From Siphonodentalium dalli (Eukaryota > Mollusca > Scaphopoda > Gadilida > Siphonodentaliidae), in assembly GCA_032622095.1 (NCBI GenBank), contig CP136061.1:127360754-127424753 (forward strand): 64,000 nt of DNA. Direction: 5' to 3'. Under the pieces are notes generated by a model. The model made no database searches. It was not told where the DNA came from and saw only the letters and a list, made by a program, of their open reading frames with translations. This document shows positions 45,377 through 56,320 of this stretch, piece after piece; position 1 is the first letter of the stretch, and each line of letters opens with the position of its first letter. A program made the translations under genes and the position numbers.

Positions 45377-45625
45377 TTGTCAGTTCCCATCAAGCAATTG
45401 GCTCTTCATTATCACTGTTGGATAAACTAGGTATGTGGCCTATTGTTGACTAACCTGTACACAGACATGATGCGATGAGACAGCCTGCATTAACCATTCC
45501 AACCTTGTTATTTAAAAAAACATTGCAATGGCAATGACACTTTCTTCGTGTTCTCAAAATTTAGAAAGATTGCAGTGAAAATTGAGCAAGGTAAAGATAA
45601 AGGTTTTACCAACAAGGGAGTCCAA
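45377..45625 (+). repeat. Repeat K, copy 2
   Basis: Partner of 34937-35185. It ends GGAGTCCAA and runs directly into ACA|CAGTAATGCCC of a MAR-C copy. Confidence 0.88.
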
Positions 45626-45628
45626 ACA

Positions 45629-45808
45629 CAGTAATGCCCTAAATAATCGACTCCTTAACCACAGCAGAATTATGGGTAACTTTTTAGGATTTAGTCGGCA
45701 ATATGAGAGCTTTCCGATGAATGGCAACAAGCCACATTTCTGACTAAATCCTGAAAAGTTACCCATAATTCTGAAGTGATTAAGGAGTTGATTATTTAGG
45801 GCATTACA
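45629..45808. mobile_element. MAR-C MITE, internally deleted in the left arm
   Basis: The left arm stops at TTTAGTCGGCAATATGAGAGC and the right arm is complete but mutated at the terminus (GCATTACATT). Confidence 0.82.
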
Positions 45809-45932
45809 TTATGCCATGCTACATTTTCTAAAAAGTATTATAACAGAGCATGAGTTCAGACAGAGCATCATGATCACAGATAATTGTAGCATTCTCAGCC
45901 ATTCCTTTGCGTCATTTCTACATAGAGTATTA

Positions 45933-46040
45933 AATGCCCTAAATAATCAACGCCTTAACCATAGCAGGATTTATTCTGATCCTGAAAAGTTACCCATAAT
46001 TCTGCTGTGGTTAAGGAGTTGATTATTTAGGGCATTACTG
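45933..46040. mobile_element. MAR-C MITE, strongly deleted
   Basis: Only the outer parts remain: AATGCCCTAAATAATCAACG...CATAGCAGGATT joined to CCTGAAAAGTTACCCATAAT...GGGCATTACTG. Confidence 0.75.
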
Positions 46041-47054
46041 TACACCCGTGATCAGGGTGACAAGTGACTAATTTAATATAGAGATGGATAATCAGTCTCA
46101 TCATGCAGTCTGAAAGAAAGGCTGGCATCATCCAAGATACTTCATCAGGCTTTATACATGACAGGGTCAAACAGAACATAATGACATCATCATGGGAATT
46201 TTCTGTTGATGATCGCCAGGTTCCTGGAAGCCAATCAGTGCTCTAGCAGAATCATCACAATGTCACACAAGCAGTTACAGAGTCAGACACATGTGTCGCT
46301 AGGCAGGCGGGACCACAACAATGAGCGTAAGATGGTGTATAGGGACAGCATATTGTTGTAATATTAATTTTGAGTGCAGAGAAGAATAGGTACACTCTGG
46401 CAGGCAGGTGGAACAATACCAACAGTGTGGCTTAATGAGATTACATAATCATTTGGTTCCAATATGAGTCTAATTAAACCCACGTGGAATACATATTCTC
46501 CTCATAAGTTCATATGAAAGTAGTACATATATATACATATTACTGTTTGTATAGATATGTGTACACCAAGGGCACAATAAAAGGGGTTCATTGCTTCGTT
46601 TGCAAAAAAAGTTCCCATTAATGGTCATGTCTCGATAGGATAGTTTTGGCACACTGAGATGTCCACTGGACCACCGACTTCTTATTATATCTTCAGTTCC
46701 ATTCAAAATTGATTTTGAGACTAGCAGACATTCAACTGGTTAGAGACTGGTGTTTTTTTTTTTTATATTATTTTTGGTTATGTCCATGAACAGAAAAATC
46801 AAGCTGACGCAACCACGATTGAACCGTAATTTTCGGTTATGAAATTATCCATCATAATTTTAATAGCGCAAGCAAGTAAGTCATCTACTTATATTTCCAA
46901 ATCCAGAGCCAATTATTTTTTTTACAAGTTATACAAATGGCTTCTAATCTATTATTATGTACCATGTATGTGATAAGGATGGTACATGGGCCTGTGGACA
47001 AGCTGATTATATGTGCCAGAAGAAGAGCAAATGGGACAAAAGCCTCATAAACTA
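46041..47054. other. No gene seen
   Basis: Unique; a T10 tract near 46754. Confidence 0.4.
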
Positions 47055-47266
47055 CAGTAATGCTCTAATTAATCGACCTCTTAACGACAGCAGAATTATG
47101 GGTAACTTTTCAGGATTTAGTCGGAAATATGGCTTGTTGCCATTCATCGGAAAGCTCTCGCCGAGAGCTTTCCGATGAATGGCAACAAGCCATATTTCCG
47201 ACTAAATCCTGAAAAGTTACCCATAATTATGCTGTGGTTAAGAGGTTGATTAATTTGAGCATTACT
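47055..47266. mobile_element. MAR-C palindromic MITE, complete
   Basis: TA flanks, 212 bp, near-perfect arms meeting at CTCTCGCCGAGAG. Frames on both strands here are palindrome translations. Confidence 0.92.
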
Positions 47267-47313
47267 GTACATAAAGGCACTTTTGCCATATAAATATGTG
47301 CATATGTACCTGC

Positions 47314-47772
47314 CAGGCCTGAGAATAAGGTGCCTGTCATTTGCAGAATGAGGTCCCCAGAGGGTGAATTTAGTGACGCTATCCCGCATAGTGGGCTAGC
47401 ATCACTAAATGCACCCTCTGGGGACCTCATTCTGCTTAGGCCTCATATTCTCTGGAAAGTTTCTTTATTATCAAATTTCTATAGAAAGTTCTTCACATAG
47501 GTTCTATTTCTTTTTTAGATTAGTTTCTCTATATTCCCAAATTGGCAGAGGACACATTGCATAATTGAGGTTCCCAATTGGTGTACATCACAATATTCAC
47601 CATTGGGAACTTCAATCTGAGTCTATGTCTCCCATAGCAGATGAGGCCATGCATAATGAGGTCCCAAGAGGGTGAATTTGGTGATGCTAGCTTGCTGTGT
47701 GGTATAGCGTCACTAAATTCACCCTCTGGGAATCTAATTCTGCAAATGACAGGCACACTAATCTCAGACTTG
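47314..47772. mobile_element. HAT-D MITE, complete copy
   Basis: Flanks GTACCTGC / GTACCCGG (6 of 8). CAGGCCTGAGAATAAGGTGC left, GCACACTAATCTCAGACTTG right. Confidence 0.88.
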
Positions 47773-47780
47773 GTACCCGG

Positions 47781-48301
47781 AAAATACAAATAAAAGAGGG
47801 AGCAGAAAAAGGCATTAAAAATACAGGTATGCCAGGCCAGGTGACCCAGATATCAACGTCATCATGATGTGCTTGAGCAATACATAACAGAGCTCTCGAA
47901 GAGCAACAACTGGCAAGATCTGAGAAGATCACAAGAAGCGCATCCACTAAGTCATAAACCTAACACCACAGGCATTTATTATACACAAACTGTGTGGAGC
48001 CTGTGCACTGTGTAAAGGTGATGTATGGGCTGGTGGCTTGCAAGTCTGTCGTTCCCACAGGTTGTAAGGCCAAGTGGAGAGCTTTAACAGTGGTTCTCAC
48101 AGGTTGTAAGGCCAAGTGTGGAGGTGGAATGCTTCTGTTTGAAACTTTATTCACCGTAGCAGGGTGGTGGATGGAAACATTGAAGGGCAAGGGGGGCACA
48201 ATCTTCAGAAGGTATATTCCCAATGTAAATACATGTGTTTGTACAGGTGTCTTCAAGAGCAGAGAGCTGGAAACCTTACATGAGCCCCTACTGTAGAAAT
48301 T
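47781..48301. other. No confident gene
   Basis: Contains CACAGGTTGTAAGGCCAAGTG repeated 51 bp apart (48056, 48107). Frames 47960-48296 on both strands are unrecognised. Confidence 0.4.
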
Positions 48302-48475
48302 GTATCATAATCCCAAATTTCAAGGGGCATTAAAAACAATTTGATTGCAAGGAGCAACTTTCCCACAGAACAGGGACATTCAGAAACGGTATCATAATCC
48401 CAAATTTCCAGGGGCACTAAAAACAATCTGATTGCAAGGGGCAACTTTTCCACAGAACGGTGACATTCAGTTTCG
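48302..48475. repeat. Tandem duplication, 87 bp x 2
   Basis: Units 48302-48388 and 48389-48475 begin GTATCATAATCCCAAATTTC and differ at about ten positions. Confidence 0.88.
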
Positions 48476-48683
48476 GAGGTTAAGTTTAAAGGTAATCAAA
48501 ATTGTATAACATATTATTTTTCCTTCAGTTAAAATGACCAAGGTCATGCTAAACCCTCAGAATGGTTAAACTATATATTATACAAATTTTTAATGAAGGC
48601 ATATAAACAGATCATGTGTAGCAGATGACTGGAGATTACCTAAGATACTAATCTGAACACGGAGTTACACTGGCTAACACATA

Positions 48684-48896
48684 CAGTAATGCCCTAAATA
48701 ATCGACTCCTTAACCACATCAGAATTATGGGTAACTTTTCAGGATTTAGTCGGAAATAGGGCTTGTTGCCATTCATCGGAAAGCTCTCCCAGAGAGCTTT
48801 CCGATGAATGGCAACAAGCCATATTTCCGACTAAATCCTGAAAAGTTACCCATAATTCTGCTTTGGTTAAGGAGTCGATTATTTAGTGCATTACTG
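48684..48896. mobile_element. MAR-C palindromic MITE, complete
   Basis: 213 bp, near-perfect. Left flank TA; right flank mutated (ACTGCAG). Confidence 0.92.
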
Positions 48897-49632
48897 CAGA
48901 ACATGCTCAGGTCCGAAGTTTGTTTGTTATCAACATACTCCCATCATTATTTAATAGGCGTGGCCCCGGATGCTCTGCAATATCCTGAAACATGGTCTTT
49001 ACATAGATTCGCAAATAAGAATGCGAAAGTTGAAAAGGAAAGTTCAGGGGTGGGATAACAGAAACAACATGTTTAATGGAGGAACACATGCCACCAATGA
49101 TTGTATTAGGATTATCCAAGACAAGCCTTCTGTTGAATTTGTTTTCGACCAATTTCAGAGCTGTGTTTTGAGGTATATTCCATAAATATTTTTAGGTGTG
49201 AATTGAGACATACCTATTGCATCATCTAATATTATAAGGTGTGTTATGAGTTTCGCCTATTTTGTCGAATTTCACCAGAGCATGATCGCGAGCTCCAAAC
49301 TAAATTCCAGATGTTCCTCTGAATGACTACATAATGTTCCCTACAAGAAATAAAACTTTTTTTGCCATATTTCAACAGATAGCCATCTGTGCTGTTAGCA
49401 TTTAATTAATAACTGATTTAATATAAATATATTGAGAATAATCATTTGGATAAATCAGAGGGTGAAAATAGTAATTATCTAGTTATGTCTATACCATGAA
49501 TATATCAATTAAGAGCTATGAGCTCGAATTACATCAAACATTTTCATTTGTGCTGAAAAATAATTAAATTTGAACAATTTGGTGATATCAAAGCTATATG
49601 TACCAGCCTTTTCATTCAATCTTGAATACTGG
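48897..49632. other. No gene seen
   Basis: Mirrored frames at 48907-49185 are unrecognised. AT-rich. Confidence 0.4.
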
Positions 49633-50024
49633 TTAACCCTTTACCCAACAAACCGGCCAAAACCGGCCAAATAAAGCTTCAACAGCCTAAAATATCTTCG
49701 GTCTGTCTCAATAGAACCATACAAATATGGATATCATTGGAATCGGCTCCTTGACCACATTGTGATAGTTACAGTTATGCCCTGTGCCAATGCATTCTCT
49801 TATATATGCGAGTCGACCATAGGTCGCCTCGCATATATAAGAGAATGCATTGGCCTAAACAAATTCTTTTTTTAACACTTTTTACCATTTTTTCTTACAT
49901 TCTTTAACTATTTTATAATTTTTAATGTGTTAAGCCAATGCATTCTCTTATATATGCGAGGCTACCTATGGTATATATAAGAGAATGCATTGGCACAGGG
50001 CCCTTCTGTTGGGTAAAGGGTTAA
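49633..50024 (-). mobile_element. PB-A3 piggyBac-like MITE, copy 2 (392 bp, inverted)
   Basis: TTAA at both ends. Opposite orientation to 42327: the long tail (GGCCAAATAAAGCTTCAACA, GTCTGTCTCAATAGAACC) comes first. The second cassette lost part of its loop. Confidence 0.93.
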
Positions 50025-50029
50025 ATTGG

Positions 50030-50122
50030 GCATATGAATCCTGACTACCAGTTAAAAGAAGGGTATGAATTTTGCACCCAAATCCCACGCATCAGAAAGG
50101 AGGGGGTGACATCCTTTCATAT
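50030..50122. mobile_element. Element M fragment
   Basis: GAATCCTGACTACCAGTTAA, GGGTATGAATTTTGCACCCA, AGGGGGTGACATCC match the right end of M at 10240-10334. Confidence 0.5.
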
Positions 50123-50552
50123 GTGACTATATATAAGTATGAACTTATCAACCCTCTAGATTGTCACACGCTCTCACTGCTTCTAATAAGATACCAAGTG
50201 TCTTACTTAGTTACACTGCAGACAAATTGGTAATATACATGGACATTAAAAGTGCAAATAAATAGCCAGCATTCTCCAAATTATTCTTCTTTGAGTGCGG
50301 AATCTGCTCAACATCGAGCTCTGACGCAATATACGCTCTGAACAAAATGTCAACATGGCCCAGATTTATGATAATTTCACTCAGGTCTGAAATCCTGGGA
50401 ACCATTTAACACAAGACAAATCTTGAGTTCCTATCGCTGGGGCATGCACTTTATCAGAAGAAGGATCTTCATATTGCATTGATGCACATCTTATCTATGA
50501 TAGCGCATCGTCTGTTAAGTCCTGTGAAAGCATGTCAATCAAATCTACACAT

Positions 50553-51013
50553 CAAACCTGAGTTTAGTGTGTCTGTCATTTGCAGAATGAGGTCCCCAGA
50601 GGGTGAATTTAGTGATGCTATCCTGCATAGCGGGCTAGCATCATTAAATTCACCCTCTGGGGACCTCATTCTGCTTAGGCCTCATCTTCTCTGGAAAGTT
50701 TCTTTATCATCAAATTTCTATAGCAACTTCTTCACATAGATTCTATTTCTTTTTTAGATTAGTTTCTCTATATCCCCAAATTGGCAGAAGACACATTGAA
50801 TAATCGAGGTTCCCAATGAGTGTACATCACAATATTCACAATTTGGGAACTTCAATCTGAGTCTATGTCTCTCATAGCAGATGAGGCCATGCAGAATGAG
50901 ATCCCAAGATGGTGAATTTGGTGATGCTAGCCCTATGTGCAGGATAGCGTCACTAAAATCACCCTCTGGAGAACCTCATTCTGCAAATGACAGGCAAACT
51001 ATTCTCAGTCGTG
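50553..51013. mobile_element. HAT-D MITE, complete copy
   Basis: Flanks CTACACAT / TTACACAT (50545-50552, 51014-51021). CAAACCTGAGTTTAGTGTGT left. Right terminus mutated (CTCAGTCGTG). Confidence 0.9.
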
Positions 51014-51066
51014 TTACACATGAAATCTCTCAACTGGGCGCCGACCTGAAATGAGTTCTTGAGTGG

Positions 51067-52283
51067 TAAATCTCTGCGCACAAGGTAGCCAAAGTAACAA
51101 GTGTGACATCACTGCTTCCTTGTTCGTTGTCTCGCACGTATCTCCTAACTCACTGATTCACAAGACGCTAAGGATAGGAGCACCAACAGCGAGCTCTTTG
51201 TGCAGTCGATCTTAATGAAGGACGTAGGTTGGTGAAATGATTTTTTAATTAAGTTGCTGCATAGGCACAAGACCCCTTCATATCAACAGTCGTAACATTC
51301 CTCATATTAGAGGACAGGTCATATTGGAGAAATATTAAATTTCCAGAGGTTATGATATTTGTCAAGGTCAAGTAGTAGAGCCATCAGAAGCAATCAAGGG
51401 GAAAATAGCAGAACTTCCAGAAAATACAAGGGCATGCTTTTTTTTAGTCTGAGGTAAAGCAGCGAACCAAAGAGGCAACATTGTGCCAATCTAACTGCAC
51501 TTTTGAAGCAAGTTTATAGTTGAAAATTAGGGAACAACCAAAACCTAATATTTAAAGATACATAATCCGAATTAACTCTCCTAAATTACTATTTCTTTGG
51601 CTTCGGGGATAAAAAATTTCTTATTTGAGTTGAGGTACCCACCCATCAAACCTCAGAGTTACCACATATCGATATAACAATATATTTTCAAATCTGTTAT
51701 TTTTCACCACCTGGAATAATTGGCGGCATAGCAAATATTTGACGAGCCAACTGACATACTCTCGATACCAAATTGCATTGAACAAAATGTTGATATATAA
51801 CACGTTTTGGAAAATTTTATACTAGAGTTGACAGTGGTTAGCATTATTTTTGGGTAATTAATTCTGAAAACCAAAGGGTCTTTTGAAGCAATGTTGTTGT
51901 TGGAATCTGATGATACGGGGACCATCATATCGGATTGTGAACCTTTAACAAATATATCCAAAAGCTGGCCAATGGTCACATATCCCTGGCTCATCAGTTG
52001 AATGTGCACCATTTTGGAGTTGATATATACTATAAGTGCTTGGCACATGCAGTGACATAACATGTACCAAAGACCTTGTCAGAAATTGTTTCATAATTTT
52101 GTTTACATAATCAACTTAAATAAGCATGAATTAGTGTGCAAATTTTTTTTTAGTCAGAGGTATTAAATAGAGAAGCAAAAAGATGTACGGATCAGTGAAT
52201 TACGAGATAGTATGTGCGAGACAAAAAACAAGGAAGCATTGATGTCACACTTGATTCTAAATTTACCTTGTGTGCGGAGATTA
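51067..52283. repeat. Foldback of about 1.2 kb
   Basis: Arms of about 93 bp, roughly 80% identical: 51067-51159 inverted at 52192-52283 (ACAAGGAAGCATTGATGTCA, CACACTTG, CCTTGTGTGCGGAGA). The interior carries frame 51704-52063 (minus) without a known domain and shares blocks with sequence further right. Confidence 0.6.
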
Positions 52284-52655
52284 CGGCTGGGGAGAGGAGG
52301 TCTATCTAGCATAATATGATATACATGTAGCATATACGTGGATAGCACTTGTTCTCCAATCCAGTTACCATGTTCAATTGGTAATACTAAATATGTTTAA
52401 ACCCAAAAAACAACATTGTGAAACTCTAAACAGTTGACGGTATTTGAAGCCAGTCTATAATTTTTGAAAATTAGGGACCAACCATTTGTCAAAACCTAAC
52501 ATTAATAAAAATGTTCAAAAGCTGGCATATGGTCTAATATTCCTGGCCCTACAGTTGTATGTGCATCATTTTAGAGTTGATATGTACTATAAGAGCCTGG
52601 CACATACTGAAAGGCCTTGTCAGATGTTTCAAATAATTTTTTGCGTAATCGGCCT
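51502..52655 (+). repeat. Two-block direct repeat overlapping the foldback
   Basis: Block 1: 51502-51551 and 52444-52500 (TTGAAGC.AGT.TATA, GAAAATTAGGGA.CAACCA). Block 2: 51960-52106 and 52516-52655 (CAAAAGCTGGC, GTTGATATRTACTATAAG, CTTGGCACATGCAG-like). Block order is kept but spacing shrinks from about 400 bp to about 15 bp. Confidence 0.65.
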
Positions 52656-52699
52656 CAACATAAATTTGTGTGGGAAACCTTCAAAGATGAGCGGATATA

Positions 52700-53005
52700 C
52701 TAAAAATAGCATTGATTAAAATGACTTTTTCGCATCAGATTAGCTAAATAAAACCATGAATGCCCATCTCCGGGGTTGCAAACTATAACAAGGAATGCAA
52801 TTACATGTATCATATTTCGGTCAGTGTGCCGATAACATATGATCTCAACAGGTAGAATGCGTGGATGTTCGGGATTATTATAAACCCTCCGCAGAGAATC
52901 TACCGCAGCAATGAAGTCATGATCCAGACCAAACATCGCCGACTGTTTGGGGTCAGTGTTAGCAACATAAACTGTCCAGACAGAAAAAATAATCCGAATT
53001 ATCAA
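52700..53005 (-). other. Unassigned open frame, weak exon candidate
   Basis: About 100 codons outside recognised repeats. The central part reads FGLDHDFIAAVDSLRRVYNN, which looks protein-like. Upstream on the minus strand there is a branch-point-like TGCTAAC and an AAACAG acceptor candidate; a GT donor is weak. No family recognised, and it does not resemble an ADAMTS propeptide. Confidence 0.15.
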
Positions 53006-53498
53006 AAATAATAAAATAAACGGATGTTCCGCAATCTAGATTAGCTCCGTGCAAACGACCACAGGTATATGTCTGGTGGAGGAAACATGAGGCAAAGTTA
53101 ATGTGTGCTTCTCAGAAGATTAGATAAACACTCTATATGCCAAATAAAACACGTTTATATTTCGCAAATCAGTACAACTATTTGGGTCAGTAGCTAGAGA
53201 TTCATTGATCACTATTAGAACTTAGCCCTGTGTTTTTAGGAATATCTGATTGGGTAACCTCCGTTATTCTTTTTTGTTTGAAGATAAGGAACATCTTTAC
53301 TAATTGCCAGTTCCTTTGTTGTTTGAAAATGTGATGATTGAACATCTTTGTGGTTTCTATAAACCAGTTTAGCCCGAGATAAAAGGATTTAATTGGATTG
53401 TTTCGAATTTCTCCTAACTTTCTAGAATGAGAGTGAAAGATTGATTGCATCACATAAAAATGACATGATTAACGTACTTGTGCACTCAGGTGGAGATA
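53006..53498. other. No gene seen
   Basis: AT-rich unique sequence. Confidence 0.4.
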
Positions 53499-53700
53499 TT
53501 AACCATTTCATTATGGGAGCTAAGCTGGTGCAACATTAAAGACCGTGTGCCAATGCATCCTCTTATATTAGAGAATGCATTGGCCTAACAATTTTTTATC
53601 ATTTTTTATAAATTTTTCCATTCTTTAACAATTTTTTTAATTTTTATCATTCTTTAACAGTTTTTATCATTTTTTTATCATTTATTCTTTAACAAAAGTG
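53499..53700. mobile_element. PB-A2-like MITE, right end lost
   Basis: TTAACCATTTCATTATGGGA left, short cassette (CCTCTTATATTAGAGAATGC), then the AT-rich TTTTATCATT/TTCTTTAACA block typical of PB-A1. Confidence 0.65.
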
Positions 53701-53757
53701 ACCTTCCGAGCATTGAGTGCTCTTTCCCTTCAAAGCCTTTCTGCCATATATGGCTGT

Positions 53758-53811
53758 GTATAATCCCAGGATGAAAGCATCTTGGTCTGTGTAATCATAA
53801 GAAGCATGAGC
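53758..53811 (+). repeat. 54-bp direct repeat, left copy
   Basis: Starts GTATAATCCCAGGATGAAAG and is repeated at 54264-54317 with one mismatch; the pair brackets a HAT-D element. Confidence 0.92.
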
Positions 53812-53827
53812 AGACCCGAGTATATAT

Positions 53828-54262
53828 CAAGCCTGTCATTTGCAGAATGAGTTCCCAGTGGGTCAATTTAGTGACCCTATCCCACATAGCGAGCAAGCAT
53901 CACCAAATTCACCCTCTGGAGACCTCATTCTGCATGACCTCATCTGTAATGGGAGATAAAGACTGAGATTGAAGTTCCCAAATGGTGAATATTGTGATGT
54001 ACATCCAATGGGAACCTCAGTTATGCAATGTGTTGTCTGCCAATTTGGGGATATTGAGAAACTAAAAGAAATATAATCTACATGAAGAAGTTTCTATAGA
54101 AATTTAATAATAAAAGAAATTTCCAGAGAAGATGAAGCCTGAGCAGAATGAGGTCCACAAACGGTAAATTTAGTGATGCTAGCCTGCTGTGGGATACCGT
54201 CACTAAATACACCCTCTGAGGACCTCATTCTGCAAATGACAGGCACCTTATTCTCAGGCCTG
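53828..54262. mobile_element. HAT-D MITE between 54-bp direct repeats
   Basis: CAAGCC then a gap to TGTCATTTGCAGAATGAG (part of the left terminus deleted); right terminus GCACCTTATTCTCAGGCCTG complete. Confidence 0.85.
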
Positions 54263-54263
54263 G

Positions 54264-54317
54264 GTATAATCCCAGGATGAAAGCATCTTGGTCTGTGCAA
54301 TCATAAGAAGCATGAGC
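54264..54317 (+). repeat. 54-bp direct repeat, right copy
   Basis: Partner of 53758-53811; far longer than an 8-bp hAT duplication. Confidence 0.92.
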
Positions 54318-54948
54318 CATATGGATATGCTATTTAGTGGCACAAATTCTGCATACCGGTGACATCTTTCATCACACATTTTTCGCTCAACCATGTCAAA
54401 GAAGATAAAAAATAGAAACATCCAAATTCCAGGACAGAAACCTCATAAACAATTCAGCAGATTTTTTTATATGTTGTATCAGTAAGAATCAGTGCCCACG
54501 TCCAGTAACACATGTCAAATGTGACTGTGTAAACGGTCCACTGCTAACACCTACATATATCTGTGAAAAAAAACTCACATAAAAGTGATATATCTGAATG
54601 TTCCATTTAGCTTAGGTGTGCCCTTTGCATTCTTATGACTCTTGTCTGTGCTAATGTAGCAATAAAGTAGGCAGAACCTCCCAGACTAACTTGACACTAA
54701 TGTCCCATTCAACCCTGATCGAATATAGGATAGGATTGTCAAAAGATCTGCATCCACCTCGGATAGTTCAAAGTAAATTTGGTGTTCAATGTTCATGACA
54801 ATCATTCAAATTTGATCGTTTTATGAAAGTTTTTTTTGTAATCTATTATTTTTTCATAAACAAGAGAAAGAATCTTATTTTCTCTCATGTATTATGAATT
54901 ATTATTTCTATAAAACAAGCGTAATTCAGAGAGTGTTACTAGAATGTC
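54318..54948. other. No gene seen
   Basis: Unique AT-rich sequence. Confidence 0.4.
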
Positions 54949-55201
54949 TAAACCCTTCCATGACTGGAGTTTCCCTAAATTTTGCGAAAAACATTGTGCC
55001 AATGCATTCTCTTATATATGCGAGTCTCCCATAGGGAGCATCACATATATAAGAGAATACACTGGCCTAACAATATTGTTAAGCCAATTTATTCTCTTAT
55101 ATATGTGAGGCTCCCTATGGGAGACTCGGATATATACTAGAATACACTGGCACAGGATGATTAATGCTGCACCAGAGGAGCTCCAGTCAAGAAAGGGTTA
55201 A
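54949..55201. mobile_element. PB-A2 piggyBac-like MITE, complete
   Basis: CTAAACCCTTCCATGACTGG left (first T lost), two cassettes, AGAAAGGGTTAA right. Confidence 0.88.
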
Positions 55202-55292
55202 CTGGGAAAGGAAGCTAGATGAAATATTTCAGTTCTATAATGCGGTGATTTCAATGCACAAATTCACTTATTTAATGCAGATGTAGATGCAA

Positions 55293-55683
55293 AATTAAAG
55301 ACATATTATGGACTTGTTCCGATGTGAGAAACTGATAAGTTAGTACTCAGGCACTATGCCAATGGAATGTAGCTAACATGTACTAACATGTACTAACATC
55401 ACCGAAAATATAAAGCAAATCAACCGTACAACTGCATAGAAAACATCATCTGAACTGCGCTGAAGTGTAAATATTTACTTCGCGATTTTAGACGCAACAA
55501 TCTGCGATAAACAAACGAAAATGATTTCGCCATCGAGAGTCACTGCATTGAATTAATATATAAGAATGACAGTGTGTGTTGGCAATTTGGATATAATATT
55601 TGTAAAATTACTAATTTGAGCAAGATTATTCTCCATTTCTAATTAATCACCACACAGGAGTGTTTCATATCACTATAAAGTAA
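55293..55683 (+). repeat. Repeat J, copy 1
   Basis: Shared with 58262 and 63371: TTAAAGACATATTATGGACT, GAAACTGATAAGTTAGTA, GTAAATATTTACTTC, GCGATAAAC, ATGATTTCGCCATCGAGAGT. No terminal repeats or TSD identified; class unknown. Confidence 0.8.
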
Positions 55684-55837
55684 CAATGTGATCCTGGATT
55701 AGGGAGCACAGCACTGTAGAACAGAGGGGCACAGCTAGCTTTCAAAATGGTTTTCTTGAGTAAACATGCATTTCTACTAGTGCTCGCTGAGTGCAAGAGT
55801 GGCAGAACCCCTACTCCAATGCCCCTGGACATCAAGC

Positions 55838-55892
55838 CTTTAATTACTGAATAGATTCTCCCCTTCATATAAAAGTATACATTGCATTTGTA
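55838..55892. mobile_element. PB-B left fragment
   Basis: TTTAATTACTGAATAGATTC and AAAAGTATACATTGCA match PB-B (compare 37555-37595). Confidence 0.45.
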
Positions 55893-55902
55893 CCCCCTTT
55901 AA

Positions 55903-56320
55903 TTTTAGCAATAAATACACAAAATGACAGGAGGTTTATTGATACGGCATGAGTGATAGCATGGAATGATGGAACGAGAGGCACAGCCTCAAGTTCTAAC
56001 CTTCAGTGATGGCACAAGTGCTGTATCAACAAACACATTAACACACAAGTCGTTCTGTGTTTATTACATGCTACCCATCCTAGAATTTGTGAATGAAAAA
56101 AACAGACTTACAAGGCTTATCCAGGTGGAAACAGGGCTTGTTTTTACATGTATGATGATGCTTTTTATTTTATAGTTCCCGTTTCATAGTTGAGGCGAAT
56201 GTCATTTACATCGTGTGATGTCAACAGAATGTGTATGGAACATAAGTGCCAAATGCATGTTCCATATGTAAGTATGGAACATATGTTCCATACTGATTTG
56301 TAAATATTGAACAGGAGGAA
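55903..56320 (-). repeat. Repeat E, copy 3 (inverted)
   Basis: Palindromic tip at left (TTTATTGATACGGCATGAG...GTGCTGTATCAACAAACAC), then CTACCCATCCTAGAATT, TTTTATTTTATAGTTCCCGT, and TATGGAACAT hairpins. It keeps an unoccupied TTAA (56038-56041) where copy 2 carries PB-A3. Confidence 0.75.

Noticed and set aside
51704-52063. 119-codon minus-strand frame as a possible transposase remnant
   Set aside because: No DDE, HTH, BED or zinc-finger pattern visible; it lies within shuffled repeats.
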